From contig JBDUEM010000349.1 of NCBI GenBank assembly GCA_040002435.1, forward strand, positions 1 through 6,750: a stretch of DNA of 6,750 bases, in the 5' to 3' direction. Each line of letters begins with the position of its first letter. Positions within the stretch are counted from its first letter, which is position 1. Below, piece after piece: positions 1 through 6,552 of this stretch. Source of the DNA: JANXXV01 sp040002435. Lineage in GTDB: Bacteria > Acidobacteriota > Terriglobia > Bryobacterales > Bryobacteraceae. The translations under genes were made by a program, and so were the position numbers. Below the pieces are notes generated by a model. That model made no database searches and was not told where the DNA came from. It saw nothing but the letters and a program-made list of their open reading frames with translations.

Positions 1-5
1 GAGTA

Positions 6-80
6 TGGTGGCCAGGGAGGGAATTGAACCCCCGACGCCAGCCTTTTCAGGGCTGCGCTCTACCCCTGAGCTACCTGGCC
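6..80 (-). tRNA. tRNA-Phe (anticodon GAA), CCA end encoded
   Basis: Reading the minus strand from 80 to 6, the sequence folds into a complete cloverleaf. The 7-bp acceptor stem is GGCCAGG/CCTGGCC, the D stem is GCTC/GAGC, the anticodon stem is CAGCC/GGCTG with loop CTGAAAA, and the variable loop is GCGTC. The T stem is GGGGG/CCCTC with one G-T pair and loop TTCAATT. The anticodon is GAA (plus positions 46-48), which reads Phe codons UUC and UUU. The discriminator base is A (position 9), followed directly by a genome-encoded CCA (positions 6-8), so the gene is 72 nt plus CCA. It lies 25 nt downstream of the fumarase stop on the same strand and may be processed from a read-through transcript or have its own promoter. 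Confidence 0.97.
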
Positions 81-91
81 GCCAACTCATT

Positions 92-120
92 AGTCTAACA
101 GACGGCTATACGGTTTGTAA
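92..120 (-). promoter_or_regulatory. Possible weak promoter for tRNA-Phe
   Basis: On the minus strand, TTACAA (plus 115-120) and TAGACT (plus 92-97) are separated by 17 bp, resembling sigma-70 -35 and -10 hexamers with about 3/6 and 4/6 matches. Transcription would begin near position 85, only about 5 nt before the mature tRNA 5' end at 80. The -35 part lies inside the last codons of the fumarase gene. The match is weak and may be chance; read-through from the fumarase gene is an alternative. Confidence 0.25.
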
Positions 121-1623
121 CTGTTTTAAGGCCTCTCCGGTCTCTTTTTCTATGCCTGCGTGAAGGCTGTTGCCGTGGGCGTCCATCGTCACGATGGCTA
201 CGAAGTTGTTCACTTTCAAGTGCCACATCGCCTCCGGTATTCCGAAGTCGATGAGATGGACGCCGAGTACATGCTCGACTGTCCGGGCGTAGTACTGGGC
301 GGCGCCGCCGATGCCGTTCAGATAGACGGCTCCGCACTCCTGCAACGCGGCCAGGGTCTTGGGGCCCATGCCGCCTTTGCCAATTACGGCACGGACGCCG
401 TAGTTGCGCAGCACGTCGGCCTGGTAGGGCTCTTCGCGAATGCTGGTGGTGGGTCCGGCGGCCTTCACCTTCCACGTTTCGCCTTCCTTCAACATGACCG
501 GACCGCAGTGGTACAGCACGGCGCCATGCAGGTCGACGGGCGGAGGGTTCTTCATGAGATAAGCGTGGACGGCGTCGCGGCCAGTGTAGAGCTCGCCGCT
601 GATGAGTACCACATCGCCTACCTTCAAGCTTCGTACCTGCGCCTCGGTCAACGGAGACTGCAGGACTACTTCGCGGCCAGTCAGCGGGAAGCCTTCCGAC
701 TGCGTCATCTTCTCGACGGTGCGGGCAGGATCGCGGTACAGCCATTTGGTGATCGCGCCGTTCTCAGCGTCCAAGCGAATTCCCAGCCGCCGGTAGGCCC
801 AGCAATCGTACGCTACCGAGACAAAGAAGCTGGCAGGCAGCCGGTTGGCGGCGACGATCTTGCAGCCTATCAGTGACGCCTTGCCGCCGAAGCCCATGGG
901 GCCGACACCCAGCCGATTGGCTTCGTCCATGATCTCGGCTTCGAGCTTAGCCAACTCAGGGACCGGGTTGGAATCGTCCAAGGTGCGGAACAACTCGTTC
1001 TTGGCGAGTACGTAGCCGTGGGCACGGTCGCTTCCAATGCATACGCCCACGGCGCCCGGCGCGCAGCCTTGCCCTTGCGCCTGCCACACGGCGTGCAGGA
1101 TGCACTTGCGCACACCTTCGAGATTGCGGTCGGCGCGGCCCAGGTGTTCGAGGGTTGCGGGGAGGGAATACTGGATGTTCTTGTTCTCACAGCCTCCGCC
1201 CTTGAGGATGAGCTTCACTTCGATCTCGTGCTCTTCCCACTGCTCGAAGTGGATCACAGGTGTCTCGTGGCCCAGATTGTCACCGCTGTTCCTGCCGGTT
1301 AACGAGTCTACGGAATTGGGGCGGAGCTTGCCACGCCTGGTGGCCTCGGCTACGGCGGCGCGGATGGCCTTCTTCACGACGATCTGACTGACGCCGACCG
1401 GCGTGTGCACGACGAACGTCGGCATGCCGGTGTCCTGGCAGATGGGTCCTTCATCCTCGACGGCCATATCGATATTGGAGGCGATGATGTTGAGGGCCTG
1501 ACTTGCCTGCGTATCCGGCGTCTCCTGCTGCATGGCGAGACCCATGGCTTCTCTTACATCCGGGGGAAGATTGGTGGACGTCTGCGTGATCAACTCGATC
1601 AGACTGTTGGTTAAGAATTCCAT
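106..1623 (-). CDS. fumA: Class I (4Fe-4S) fumarate hydratase, fused single chain
   Basis: This 505-residue enzyme interconverts fumarate and L-malate in the TCA cycle and is expected in the cytoplasm. Residues 1 to about 285 form the alpha (Fumerase) domain: ICQDTGMP at 61-68, GRNSGDN at 110-116, GGGCENK at 142-148. Cys62, Cys187 and Cys274 occupy the places expected for the three [4Fe-4S] ligands, and Asp64 is the likely catalytic acid in CQD. Residues about 315-500 form the beta (Fumerase_C) domain: GRDAVH at 348-353, GPTTSIR at 390-396, GKGGMG at 415-420, GIPEAMWHLKVNNF at 461-474. Both halves are in one chain, as in E. coli FumA/FumB, although FumA is longer (about 548 residues), so the symbol is by analogy. 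L-tartrate dehydratase is related but usually has two separate subunits. ATG at 1623 is chosen because it starts the domain cleanly 5 nt after the adaptor stop; the ribosome site (TAGG) is weak. An oxygen-sensitive cluster is expected for the family. Confidence 0.93.
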   Translation of the reverse strand: MEFLTNSLIELITQTSTNLPPDVREAMGLAMQQETPDTQASQALNIIASNIDMAVEDEGPICQDTGMPTFVVHTPVGVSQIVVKKAIRAAVAEATRRGKLRPNSVDSLTGRNSGDNLGHETPVIHFEQWEEHEIEVKLILKGGGCENKNIQYSLPATLEHLGRADRNLEGVRKCILHAVWQAQGQGCAPGAVGVCIGSDRAHGYVLAKNELFRTLDDSNPVPELAKLEAEIMDEANRLGVGPMGFGGKASLIGCKIVAANRLPASFFVSVAYDCWAYRRLGIRLDAENGAITKWLYRDPARTVEKMTQSEGFPLTGREVVLQSPLTEAQVRSLKVGDVVLISGELYTGRDAVHAYLMKNPPPVDLHGAVLYHCGPVMLKEGETWKVKAAGPTTSIREEPYQADVLRNYGVRAVIGKGGMGPKTLAALQECGAVYLNGIGGAAQYYARTVEHVLGVHLIDFGIPEAMWHLKVNNFVAIVTMDAHGNSLHAGIEKETGEALKQLQTV

Positions 1624-1628
1624 TGTGC

Positions 1629-2660
1629 CTATGTTATCTTGATCCTGACTTGAGCCGTGAGGCCGGGTTTCACGGCCGCATCGGGACTGGCGAACTCGAC
1701 GGTCACCTGCCCGTTTTCCACTTTTTTCACTTCGGCGGCGAGCGGCTCATTTTGCGCCTCCGCCACCTTTACGACAGCGGGCTGGCCCGGATGGATGCGC
1801 GCCAGAACCGCCGGCGCGGGTTCCGCGACGACTGCCAACCGGCTGAGGTCGGTTGCGATGCGGAACAGGTCTTTCATGCCGCGGTCCACATCATCGCCGG
1901 CGTTTCCGCGGCGTCCCACTACGATGCCATCAACGGGCGCGTGGACTTCCGCCGCAGCCAGATCCGCTTTGGCCGCATCCATATCGCCGGTACGTTCGTC
2001 CACCGTCTTCCTGGCGGCATCCTGTTCCTTCTGCAACCCGTCGAGCCGGGCTTCCACCTGCTGGGCGAGCGCCTCGGCGCTAGTGGACTCCGCCTGGTTG
2101 GTGAGGTATTCCTTTTCCGCCTTCTCAAACGTGAGGCGCGGCGTTGCGCCGGCAGAGAGCAGCATTTTCTGCCGCTGGTAAAGCTTCTCAGACCTGTCGA
2201 GCTCAGACTTGAACCTGCTGGCCACGGCGCGCGCGCGTGAGACTTCGAGCCGGGCGGCGATGATAGCCGCCTCCACATCCGTCAGCCGATTGCGGGCGCG
2301 CTCGGCCAGTTGCGTTGCCTGCTGTTCCGCAGCGGTCAGGGTATCGCTGTTGATCTGCGCCAACAGCTGACCTTCGAAGACCTCCTGGCCAATCTCGACA
2401 TGGAAGAGATCCACCGTTCCTTCGACCGGTGCCGGTACCTCAACCACATGGAGCGCCTGGATCTTCCCTTCGAGGCTTACATCGGGGCCTACGGCCGGCT
2501 GCGGGACCACCGCGGCGGGAGCCTTTGCCGGCGGCCTGGCATGCTCCTTCCAGAGAAGCGAGAGCGCCCCGGCAGCTACTGCCAGCAGGACAACTACCAG
2601 CCCGCTCACCAGCCAGATAATCCCGGTCTTCTTCACGGCTTTGATATACTTCATAAACAT
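1629..2660 (-). CDS. HlyD/RND-type periplasmic adaptor (membrane fusion protein)
   Basis: This 343-residue protein has the layout of membrane fusion proteins, which bridge an inner-membrane ABC, RND or MFS exporter to an outer-membrane channel. A short basic N-terminus precedes one hydrophobic segment (about 13-37), giving an inner-membrane anchor with the rest in the periplasm, and a Pro/Ala-rich linker follows (42-58). The first half of the biotinyl-lipoyl domain is at about 72-103 (PAPVEGTV, IGQEVFEGQLLAQI). A long alpha-helical hairpin rich in Ala, Glu, Arg and Gln covers about 104-238, with its turn near 168-176 (LSAGATPRL). The second lipoyl half (HAPVDGIVVGRRGNAGD) is at 240-256, followed by a beta-barrel region to the end. 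No exporter or outer-membrane partner lies in the window, so the substrate is unknown. The gene immediately precedes the fumarase with a 5-nt gap. The start could be ATG 2660 or the in-frame ATG at 2654; neither has a clear ribosome site. Confidence 0.85.
   Translation of the reverse strand: MFMKYIKAVKKTGIIWLVSGLVVVLLAVAAGALSLLWKEHARPPAKAPAAVVPQPAVGPDVSLEGKIQALHVVEVPAPVEGTVDLFHVEIGQEVFEGQLLAQINSDTLTAAEQQATQLAERARNRLTDVEAAIIAARLEVSRARAVASRFKSELDRSEKLYQRQKMLLSAGATPRLTFEKAEKEYLTNQAESTSAEALAQQVEARLDGLQKEQDAARKTVDERTGDMDAAKADLAAAEVHAPVDGIVVGRRGNAGDDVDRGMKDLFRIATDLSRLAVVAEPAPAVLARIHPGQPAVVKVAEAQNEPLAAEVKKVENGQVTVEFASPDAAVKPGLTAQVRIKIT
2642..2650 (+). promoter_or_regulatory. Candidate extended -10 promoter for the zinc-ribbon gene
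   Basis: TGATATACT matches an extended -10 element (TGn followed by TATACT at 2645-2650, 5/6 to TATAAT). Transcription would start near 2657, leaving a leader of about 17 nt before ATG 2674. No good -35 is seen 17 bp upstream, which fits an extended -10 promoter. The element lies inside the first codons of the divergent adaptor gene, as expected when two starts are 13 nt apart. Predicted from sequence only. Confidence 0.4.
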
Positions 2661-2673
2661 AGCGCTCTAAACT

Positions 2674-2970
2674 ATGAGCAACCTTCGACTTGGCGATATC
2701 ATCGACGACTACTGCATCAAGTGCCGCCGTTTGACCAACCATGCAATCGTATCGATCGTCGATGACGAGGCGGCTAAGGTGCGTTGCCGGTCCTGCTATC
2801 ACGATCATAACTACCAGCGCGAACAGATTCCTCCATCCAAAAAAGACCTGAAAAAAATGGAGATGTTCAATGCCGTTCTGGCCACCGTGGACCCGAATGC
2901 CACCCCGGTGGAGGATGCGGCTGAGGCTGCCGCCGAACCCGCGGCGAAGAAGGCCGCTAAGAAGGAGTAG
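2674..2970 (+). CDS. Small zinc-ribbon protein of unknown function
   Basis: This 98-residue protein has two CxxC knuckles, Cys14-Ile-Lys-Cys17 and Cys38-Arg-Ser-Cys41, spaced by 20 residues, which is the geometry of a zinc ribbon. The first is followed by RRLTNHAIVSIVDDE and the second by YHDHNY, so extra His residues (23, 43, 45) lie close by. Residues 53-70 look helical and charged. The last 20 or so residues are a low-complexity Ala/Glu/Lys tail ending KKAAKKE, similar in composition to tails of nucleic-acid-binding proteins. Zinc ribbons often bind DNA, RNA or protein; no particular target can be read here. The gene is flanked by a divergent start 13 nt away and a convergent stop 9 nt away, so it is probably transcribed alone. 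No Shine-Dalgarno sequence precedes ATG 2674. I do not recognise a named family. The intact Cys set and full use of the inter-gene space argue for a real gene. Confidence 0.85.
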   Translation: MSNLRLGDIIDDYCIKCRRLTNHAIVSIVDDEAAKVRCRSCYHDHNYQREQIPPSKKDLKKMEMFNAVLATVDPNATPVEDAAEAAAEPAAKKAAKKE

Positions 2971-2979
2971 GAGCCGGGG

Positions 2980-5199
2980 CTAGCTGCGGCGCATCTCCTT
3001 CTGCACGTCTTCGATCACCTGCTGGCGTTCCTCTTTCCCCAGATCCATTTCGAGCCGCCGCAGCGCCAATCCTACTACGTCGCGGTGATGAAGCTTTGAG
3101 CCTATCTGGTCTTCGGCAGTCAGCTTCAGCCAGATTTCATGGAGACGGTCCACATCCTCCGGCCACAAACGCGGCGGGTGGGGGCCCAGGTTGACGTAGA
3201 TGGACGGGCGTGTTGCGCTGATAATCTCGAGCGAGAACGGGTGCCGCGGCTCCGGAAGTTTCTCCCACGCCATACCGATGCTGCGGGCTAATTCCTCAGA
3301 CGCCATTTTTTCCGAGACGCCCGTGACCAGGCGCGAGGCCTGCAAAGTGGTTGCGGTCTGGACCAAGGCGTCAAAGGGGTCGACTGCAGGGACCACCAGG
3401 AGTTCGACGGGTTTGCCTTCCTTTTCCGCCATCTCTACTACCTTGCTGAAGAGTTCCTGCTCGTAATCGGAAAAGAGCTGTTCGTTGGTGAGCTCGAATT
3501 CGCCCGCACCGCTGGTGATGGGCCGCACGGTCATCACAATGATGTCGTGACGGCGAAGGTTGGTCTTCTGCAGCACACGCTTCAAGTGGCCCATCTGTGT
3601 GTTGCCGCGAACGGCCACCAGGACGGCGCCGGGACGGGCGTGCAGGTTAGTGCTGCTGATCTGGGCCTGGTGATCGAGGTTGAATTCTTCCAGGCCCTTG
3701 GTGGAGCAATGACGCCGCTTGTTGATCCGTTCCGAGATGAGGAACAGCGCCAGCAGGGTGATGGTGAATCCGATACCGTAGATGGTGGCCACCTTCTTTG
3801 AAAACAGGTTGGCGATGGCGACGAAGAAGAGGGAGAGTACCGTAAGGCCAAGTCCGACCGGTATTTCGGTCTTGCCGAAGTGAAGATTGAATGGCGTCTT
3901 ATATTCCTGGTCGTGCCGCTGGAAGCGAAGCGCGAGCACTCCCAGGCCTTTCATGAAGAAGCTCCAGACCACGCCGAAAGCATAAGCTTCGCCGAGCAGC
4001 AGCACGTCGCCGCGGCTGCCCGCGATGGTGATGATCTGGAGCAGGGCGATCATGGTGACGATGCGATAGGTGGTGCCGTACTTGCGCTGCGGTTTTCGGA
4101 ACCAGTCGAGCAGAACACGGTCCTCGGCTACGCGATTGAGGATGCCGTTGGCTCCGATGATGGACGTATTGACGGCGCCGGAGAGGATGAGCGTCCCTAC
4201 GATGACGACAAAGATGTGGAACGCCAGTTTCAGCAGAGGCGGCCCGACCAGGTTCATGGAGAGTCCGCCGATGAGGTTGTCGTAATACTTGGCACGCGAC
4301 TCATCCGGGATGATCATGACCGCGAACAGAGAGACCGAGCCGGTGGCAATCAGCGCGTAGATGCAAACGATGTTGGCCGTGATGCGCAGATTCTTGAGCT
4401 TCGGGGCGGCGATTTCGCGGTAGACCTGAGCGAGCGTTTCGAAGCCGCTCATGGCGAGCAGCGTGTGCCCGAAGGCTATGACCATCGTTACGACGGAAAG
4501 GTGCGACCAGAACGTACCTTCAAACCAACCGAGCGATTCGTTCGTGAACTGGATATTGGATGGGGTTGGCCAGGGTGGGAGGTGCGCATTGCCGCGGATG
4601 AGCAACGTGAGCGGGCACCAGATGAGGAGCGCAACTACCATGACCGTGGTGATCTGCATGATACGCAGCGCTTTGCCGCTGGATTCATGAATGCCCTTGA
4701 CGTTACTCCACCAGAAGTAGATGGTAACGACGACGCCGAAGTACGCGGCGAAGGAATGGGTTTCTATCTGGAAACTCTGGTGCATGAGGTCGCTGATCTC
4801 GTTGAGCAGGTTGCCGAGATACAGGCCCGCGCTGACTACGCTGATGGGTCCGGTGAGGATGTAATCGACGACCAGCGCGGAGACAGAGAGCTTGGCCATG
4901 AACGGACCCATGCTGTCCCGCACCACAACGTAGACCCCGCCGCGAACAAACATGCCGCAGCTTTCCATGTAGATGGACCGCACGGCGAAGCTGAAGAGCA
5001 TTACTGCGATGACGAACCAGGGCGCGGATTTTCCGATGGCCTGTTCGGAAATGCCTCCGACGTAGAACATGGTGGAGGCAAGGTCACTGAGAACGATGGC
5101 CGCGCCTCTCCAGAACGAAATGAACGATAACGCAACCGTGGTGGCCACGACCACCTTCGCGGTGGTAGTACTCTTACTTAGCGGTTTGGAATTCAACAA
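2980..5199 (-). CDS. APC-superfamily permease with C-terminal USP-like cytoplasmic domain
   Basis: Starting at TTG 5199 this is a 739-residue inner-membrane protein, probably a secondary transporter for amino acids or related amines. Residues 1-488 hold about 12 membrane segments, roughly at 14-36, 61-80, 105-130, 149-165, 181-201, 231-252, 272-296, 321-345, 378-395, 399-424, 444-465 and 469-488. The pattern and charged loops fit the APC superfamily. The first segment has SFWRGAAIVLSDLAS instead of the GSG-type motif of AdiC-like carriers, so the substrate cannot be inferred. Residues about 521-670 look like an alpha/beta universal-stress-protein domain (strands GAVLVAVRG 524-532, HDIIVMTVRP 551-560, VELLVVPAV 598-606), but the usual GxxG-x9-GS nucleotide motif is not evident. 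A charged helix (about 705-737) ends the chain. The reading frame stays open upstream to 6696, but that part is antisense to cca and is excluded. TTG 5199, or TTG 5196, is the first plausible start; GGGAAGGG lies 13 nt upstream, a rather long spacing. Confidence 0.88.
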   Translation of the reverse strand: MLNSKPLSKSTTTAKVVVATTVALSFISFWRGAAIVLSDLASTMFYVGGISEQAIGKSAPWFVIAVMLFSFAVRSIYMESCGMFVRGGVYVVVRDSMGPFMAKLSVSALVVDYILTGPISVVSAGLYLGNLLNEISDLMHQSFQIETHSFAAYFGVVVTIYFWWSNVKGIHESSGKALRIMQITTVMVVALLIWCPLTLLIRGNAHLPPWPTPSNIQFTNESLGWFEGTFWSHLSVVTMVIAFGHTLLAMSGFETLAQVYREIAAPKLKNLRITANIVCIYALIATGSVSLFAVMIIPDESRAKYYDNLIGGLSMNLVGPPLLKLAFHIFVVIVGTLILSGAVNTSIIGANGILNRVAEDRVLLDWFRKPQRKYGTTYRIVTMIALLQIITIAGSRGDVLLLGEAYAFGVVWSFFMKGLGVLALRFQRHDQEYKTPFNLHFGKTEIPVGLGLTVLSLFFVAIANLFSKKVATIYGIGFTITLLALFLISERINKRRHCSTKGLEEFNLDHQAQISSTNLHARPGAVLVAVRGNTQMGHLKRVLQKTNLRRHDIIVMTVRPITSGAGEFELTNEQLFSDYEQELFSKVVEMAEKEGKPVELLVVPAVDPFDALVQTATTLQASRLVTGVSEKMASEELARSIGMAWEKLPEPRHPFSLEIISATRPSIYVNLGPHPPRLWPEDVDRLHEIWLKLTAEDQIGSKLHHRDVVGLALRRLEMDLGKEERQQVIEDVQKEMRRS

Positions 5200-5241
5200 T
5201 GGTGTGAAACTACCCTTCCCTATTTTACGATCAATATTAAG
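5200..5241. promoter_or_regulatory. Divergent promoter region between permease and cca
   Basis: This 42-bp gap is much more AT-rich than its surroundings and must supply start signals for both divergent genes unless the promoters lie within coding sequence. TATTTTA at 5221-5227 reads as TATTTT on the plus strand (4/6 to TATAAT) and as TAAAAT on the minus strand (5/6). The two predicted start points, near 5233 on plus and 5215 on minus, fall 18 bp apart and both are purines. Leaders would be about 9 nt for cca and 16 nt for the permease. No convincing -35 element is seen in either direction. AATATT at 5233-5238 is a further short palindrome. Confidence 0.4.
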
Positions 5242-6552
5242 ATGCCCATGAATGCACCCGAGCTTGCGCGCCGAATTGTGAAGGGCCTTCGCTCGCACGG
5301 ACACCGGGCCTACTTCGTGGGAGGCTGTGTTCGGGATCTTTTGCTCAAGGTTAACCCGAAGGACTATGACATTGCTACTGACGCCCGTCCGGAGGAAGTG
5401 GAGCGCGCGTTTCCCGGGTCTCTGGGAGTGGGAGCGCACTTCGGCGTCATGCTGGTCCGGGACGGCGATGAGCAGGTGGAAGTGGCGACTTTCCGCAGCG
5501 ACCACAACTACGTGGATGGACGGCATCCGTCGGAGGTTCTGTTTGAAACAGATCCGCGCAAGGATGTCCTGCGGCGGGACTTTACCATCAATGCGCTGCT
5601 GATGGATCCGGCCAGCGGCGAGGTTCTGGATTACGTGGGCGGGCAGGAAGACCTGGCAGACGGGGTGATCCGTGCGATTGGGAATCCGGAGGAGCGCTTT
5701 CGCGAGGACCATTTGCGGCTGCTGCGGGCGGTGCGCTTCGCGGCGCGGCTGGGCTTCGAGATTGAGAGCGTCACTGAAGGCGCGATTATCCGTCTGAGCC
5801 CGCTGATTCTGGATGTGGCGGCTGAAAGGAATCGTGATGAGCTGGTCCGTATTCTGACGGAGGGCGCGGCGCGGCGAGGTTTCGAGATGCTTTTCCGGAC
5901 CGGCTTGCTGCAGCAGCTGCTGCCCGAGGTTGTGGCGATGCGCGGAGTGCAGCAGCCCCCCGAGTATCATCCGGAGGGCGATGTGTGGACGCACACGATG
6001 ATCATGCTGGATGGATTGCGGAACCCCGCGCCGGAGCTGGCGCTGGGAGTTCTGCTGCACGACGTGGGCAAACCGCCGACGTTTCGCGTTGCGGACCGCA
6101 TCCGGTTCGACGGGCACGTGGACGCGGGTGTGGAGTTGACGCGCGGCATCATGGCACGCTTCCGGTTTTCCAACGATGAGGCGCGCCAGGTGGAGGCGCT
6201 GGTGGCGAATCACATGAGGTTCATGGACACGCCGCGGATGAAGGAAAGCACGTTGAAGCGCTTCCTGCGGCTGCCGGAGTTGGACGAACATCTGGAACTG
6301 CACCGGCTGGATTGTTCGTCGAGCCACGGTTCGCTGGACAACTATGATTTCGTGCTGGAGAAGCGGGCCGAGTTTGGCGAGGAGAAGATTGCGCCGCCGC
6401 GGCTGGTTACGGGTCAGGACCTCATCGATGCCGGCTATCGGGCGGGAGTGGAGTTTGGGCGCGTGCTGCGCGAGGTGGAAGATGCGCAGTTGGAGGGCCG
6501 GGTAACGACGAAGGAAGAGGGTCTGGCGCTGGCGAAGCGGTTGATGGGGTAG
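5242..6552 (+). CDS. cca: CCA tRNA nucleotidyltransferase with HD domain
   Basis: This 436-residue class II nucleotidyltransferase adds or repairs the 3' CCA end of tRNAs using CTP and ATP. The head domain has GGCVRDLLL at 27-35 and the metal-binding Asp41-Tyr-Asp43. The flexible loop (ATFRSDHNYVDGRHP, 82-96) is present, followed by RRDFTINALL at 111-120. The nucleotide-recognition helix has FREDHLRLLRAVRFAARLGF at 153-172, and AERNRDEL is at 194-201. An HD domain follows, with WTHT 249-252, HD 273-274, GH 291-292, NH 323-324 and a candidate last Asp at 357, suggesting intact phosphohydrolase residues as in E. coli Cca. Poly(A) polymerase is less likely: 61-72 reads GVGAHFGVMLV, without the RRF-type signature. 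The intact flexible loop argues against a CC-only enzyme, but A-adding activity cannot be excluded. ATG 5242 is used; ATG 5248 is in frame and neither has a clear ribosome site. The gene is divergent from the permease. Confidence 0.94.
   Translation: MPMNAPELARRIVKGLRSHGHRAYFVGGCVRDLLLKVNPKDYDIATDARPEEVERAFPGSLGVGAHFGVMLVRDGDEQVEVATFRSDHNYVDGRHPSEVLFETDPRKDVLRRDFTINALLMDPASGEVLDYVGGQEDLADGVIRAIGNPEERFREDHLRLLRAVRFAARLGFEIESVTEGAIIRLSPLILDVAAERNRDELVRILTEGAARRGFEMLFRTGLLQQLLPEVVAMRGVQQPPEYHPEGDVWTHTMIMLDGLRNPAPELALGVLLHDVGKPPTFRVADRIRFDGHVDAGVELTRGIMARFRFSNDEARQVEALVANHMRFMDTPRMKESTLKRFLRLPELDEHLELHRLDCSSSHGSLDNYDFVLEKRAEFGEEKIAPPRLVTGQDLIDAGYRAGVEFGRVLREVEDAQLEGRVTTKEEGLALAKRLMG

Noticed and set aside
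160..876. Plus-strand open frame of 238 codons opposite fumarase
   Set aside because: The opposite strand encodes a complete class I fumarase with conserved cysteines and catalytic motifs; this frame has no recognisable domain.
1623..2240. Plus-strand open frame of 205 codons opposite the adaptor
   Set aside because: It is antisense to a clear adaptor with anchor, lipoyl halves and helical hairpin; its Arg-rich composition fits a shadow frame.
2965..2992. Possible terminator hairpin between the convergent genes (GCCG and CGGC around GGGCTAGCTG)
   Set aside because: The stem is only 4 bp with a 10-nt loop and there is no T-run on either strand.
3880..5130. Plus-strand open frame of 416 codons opposite the permease
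   Set aside because: The translation is highly acidic and featureless and mirrors the membrane-segment codons of the permease on the other strand. No ribosome site or domain supports it.
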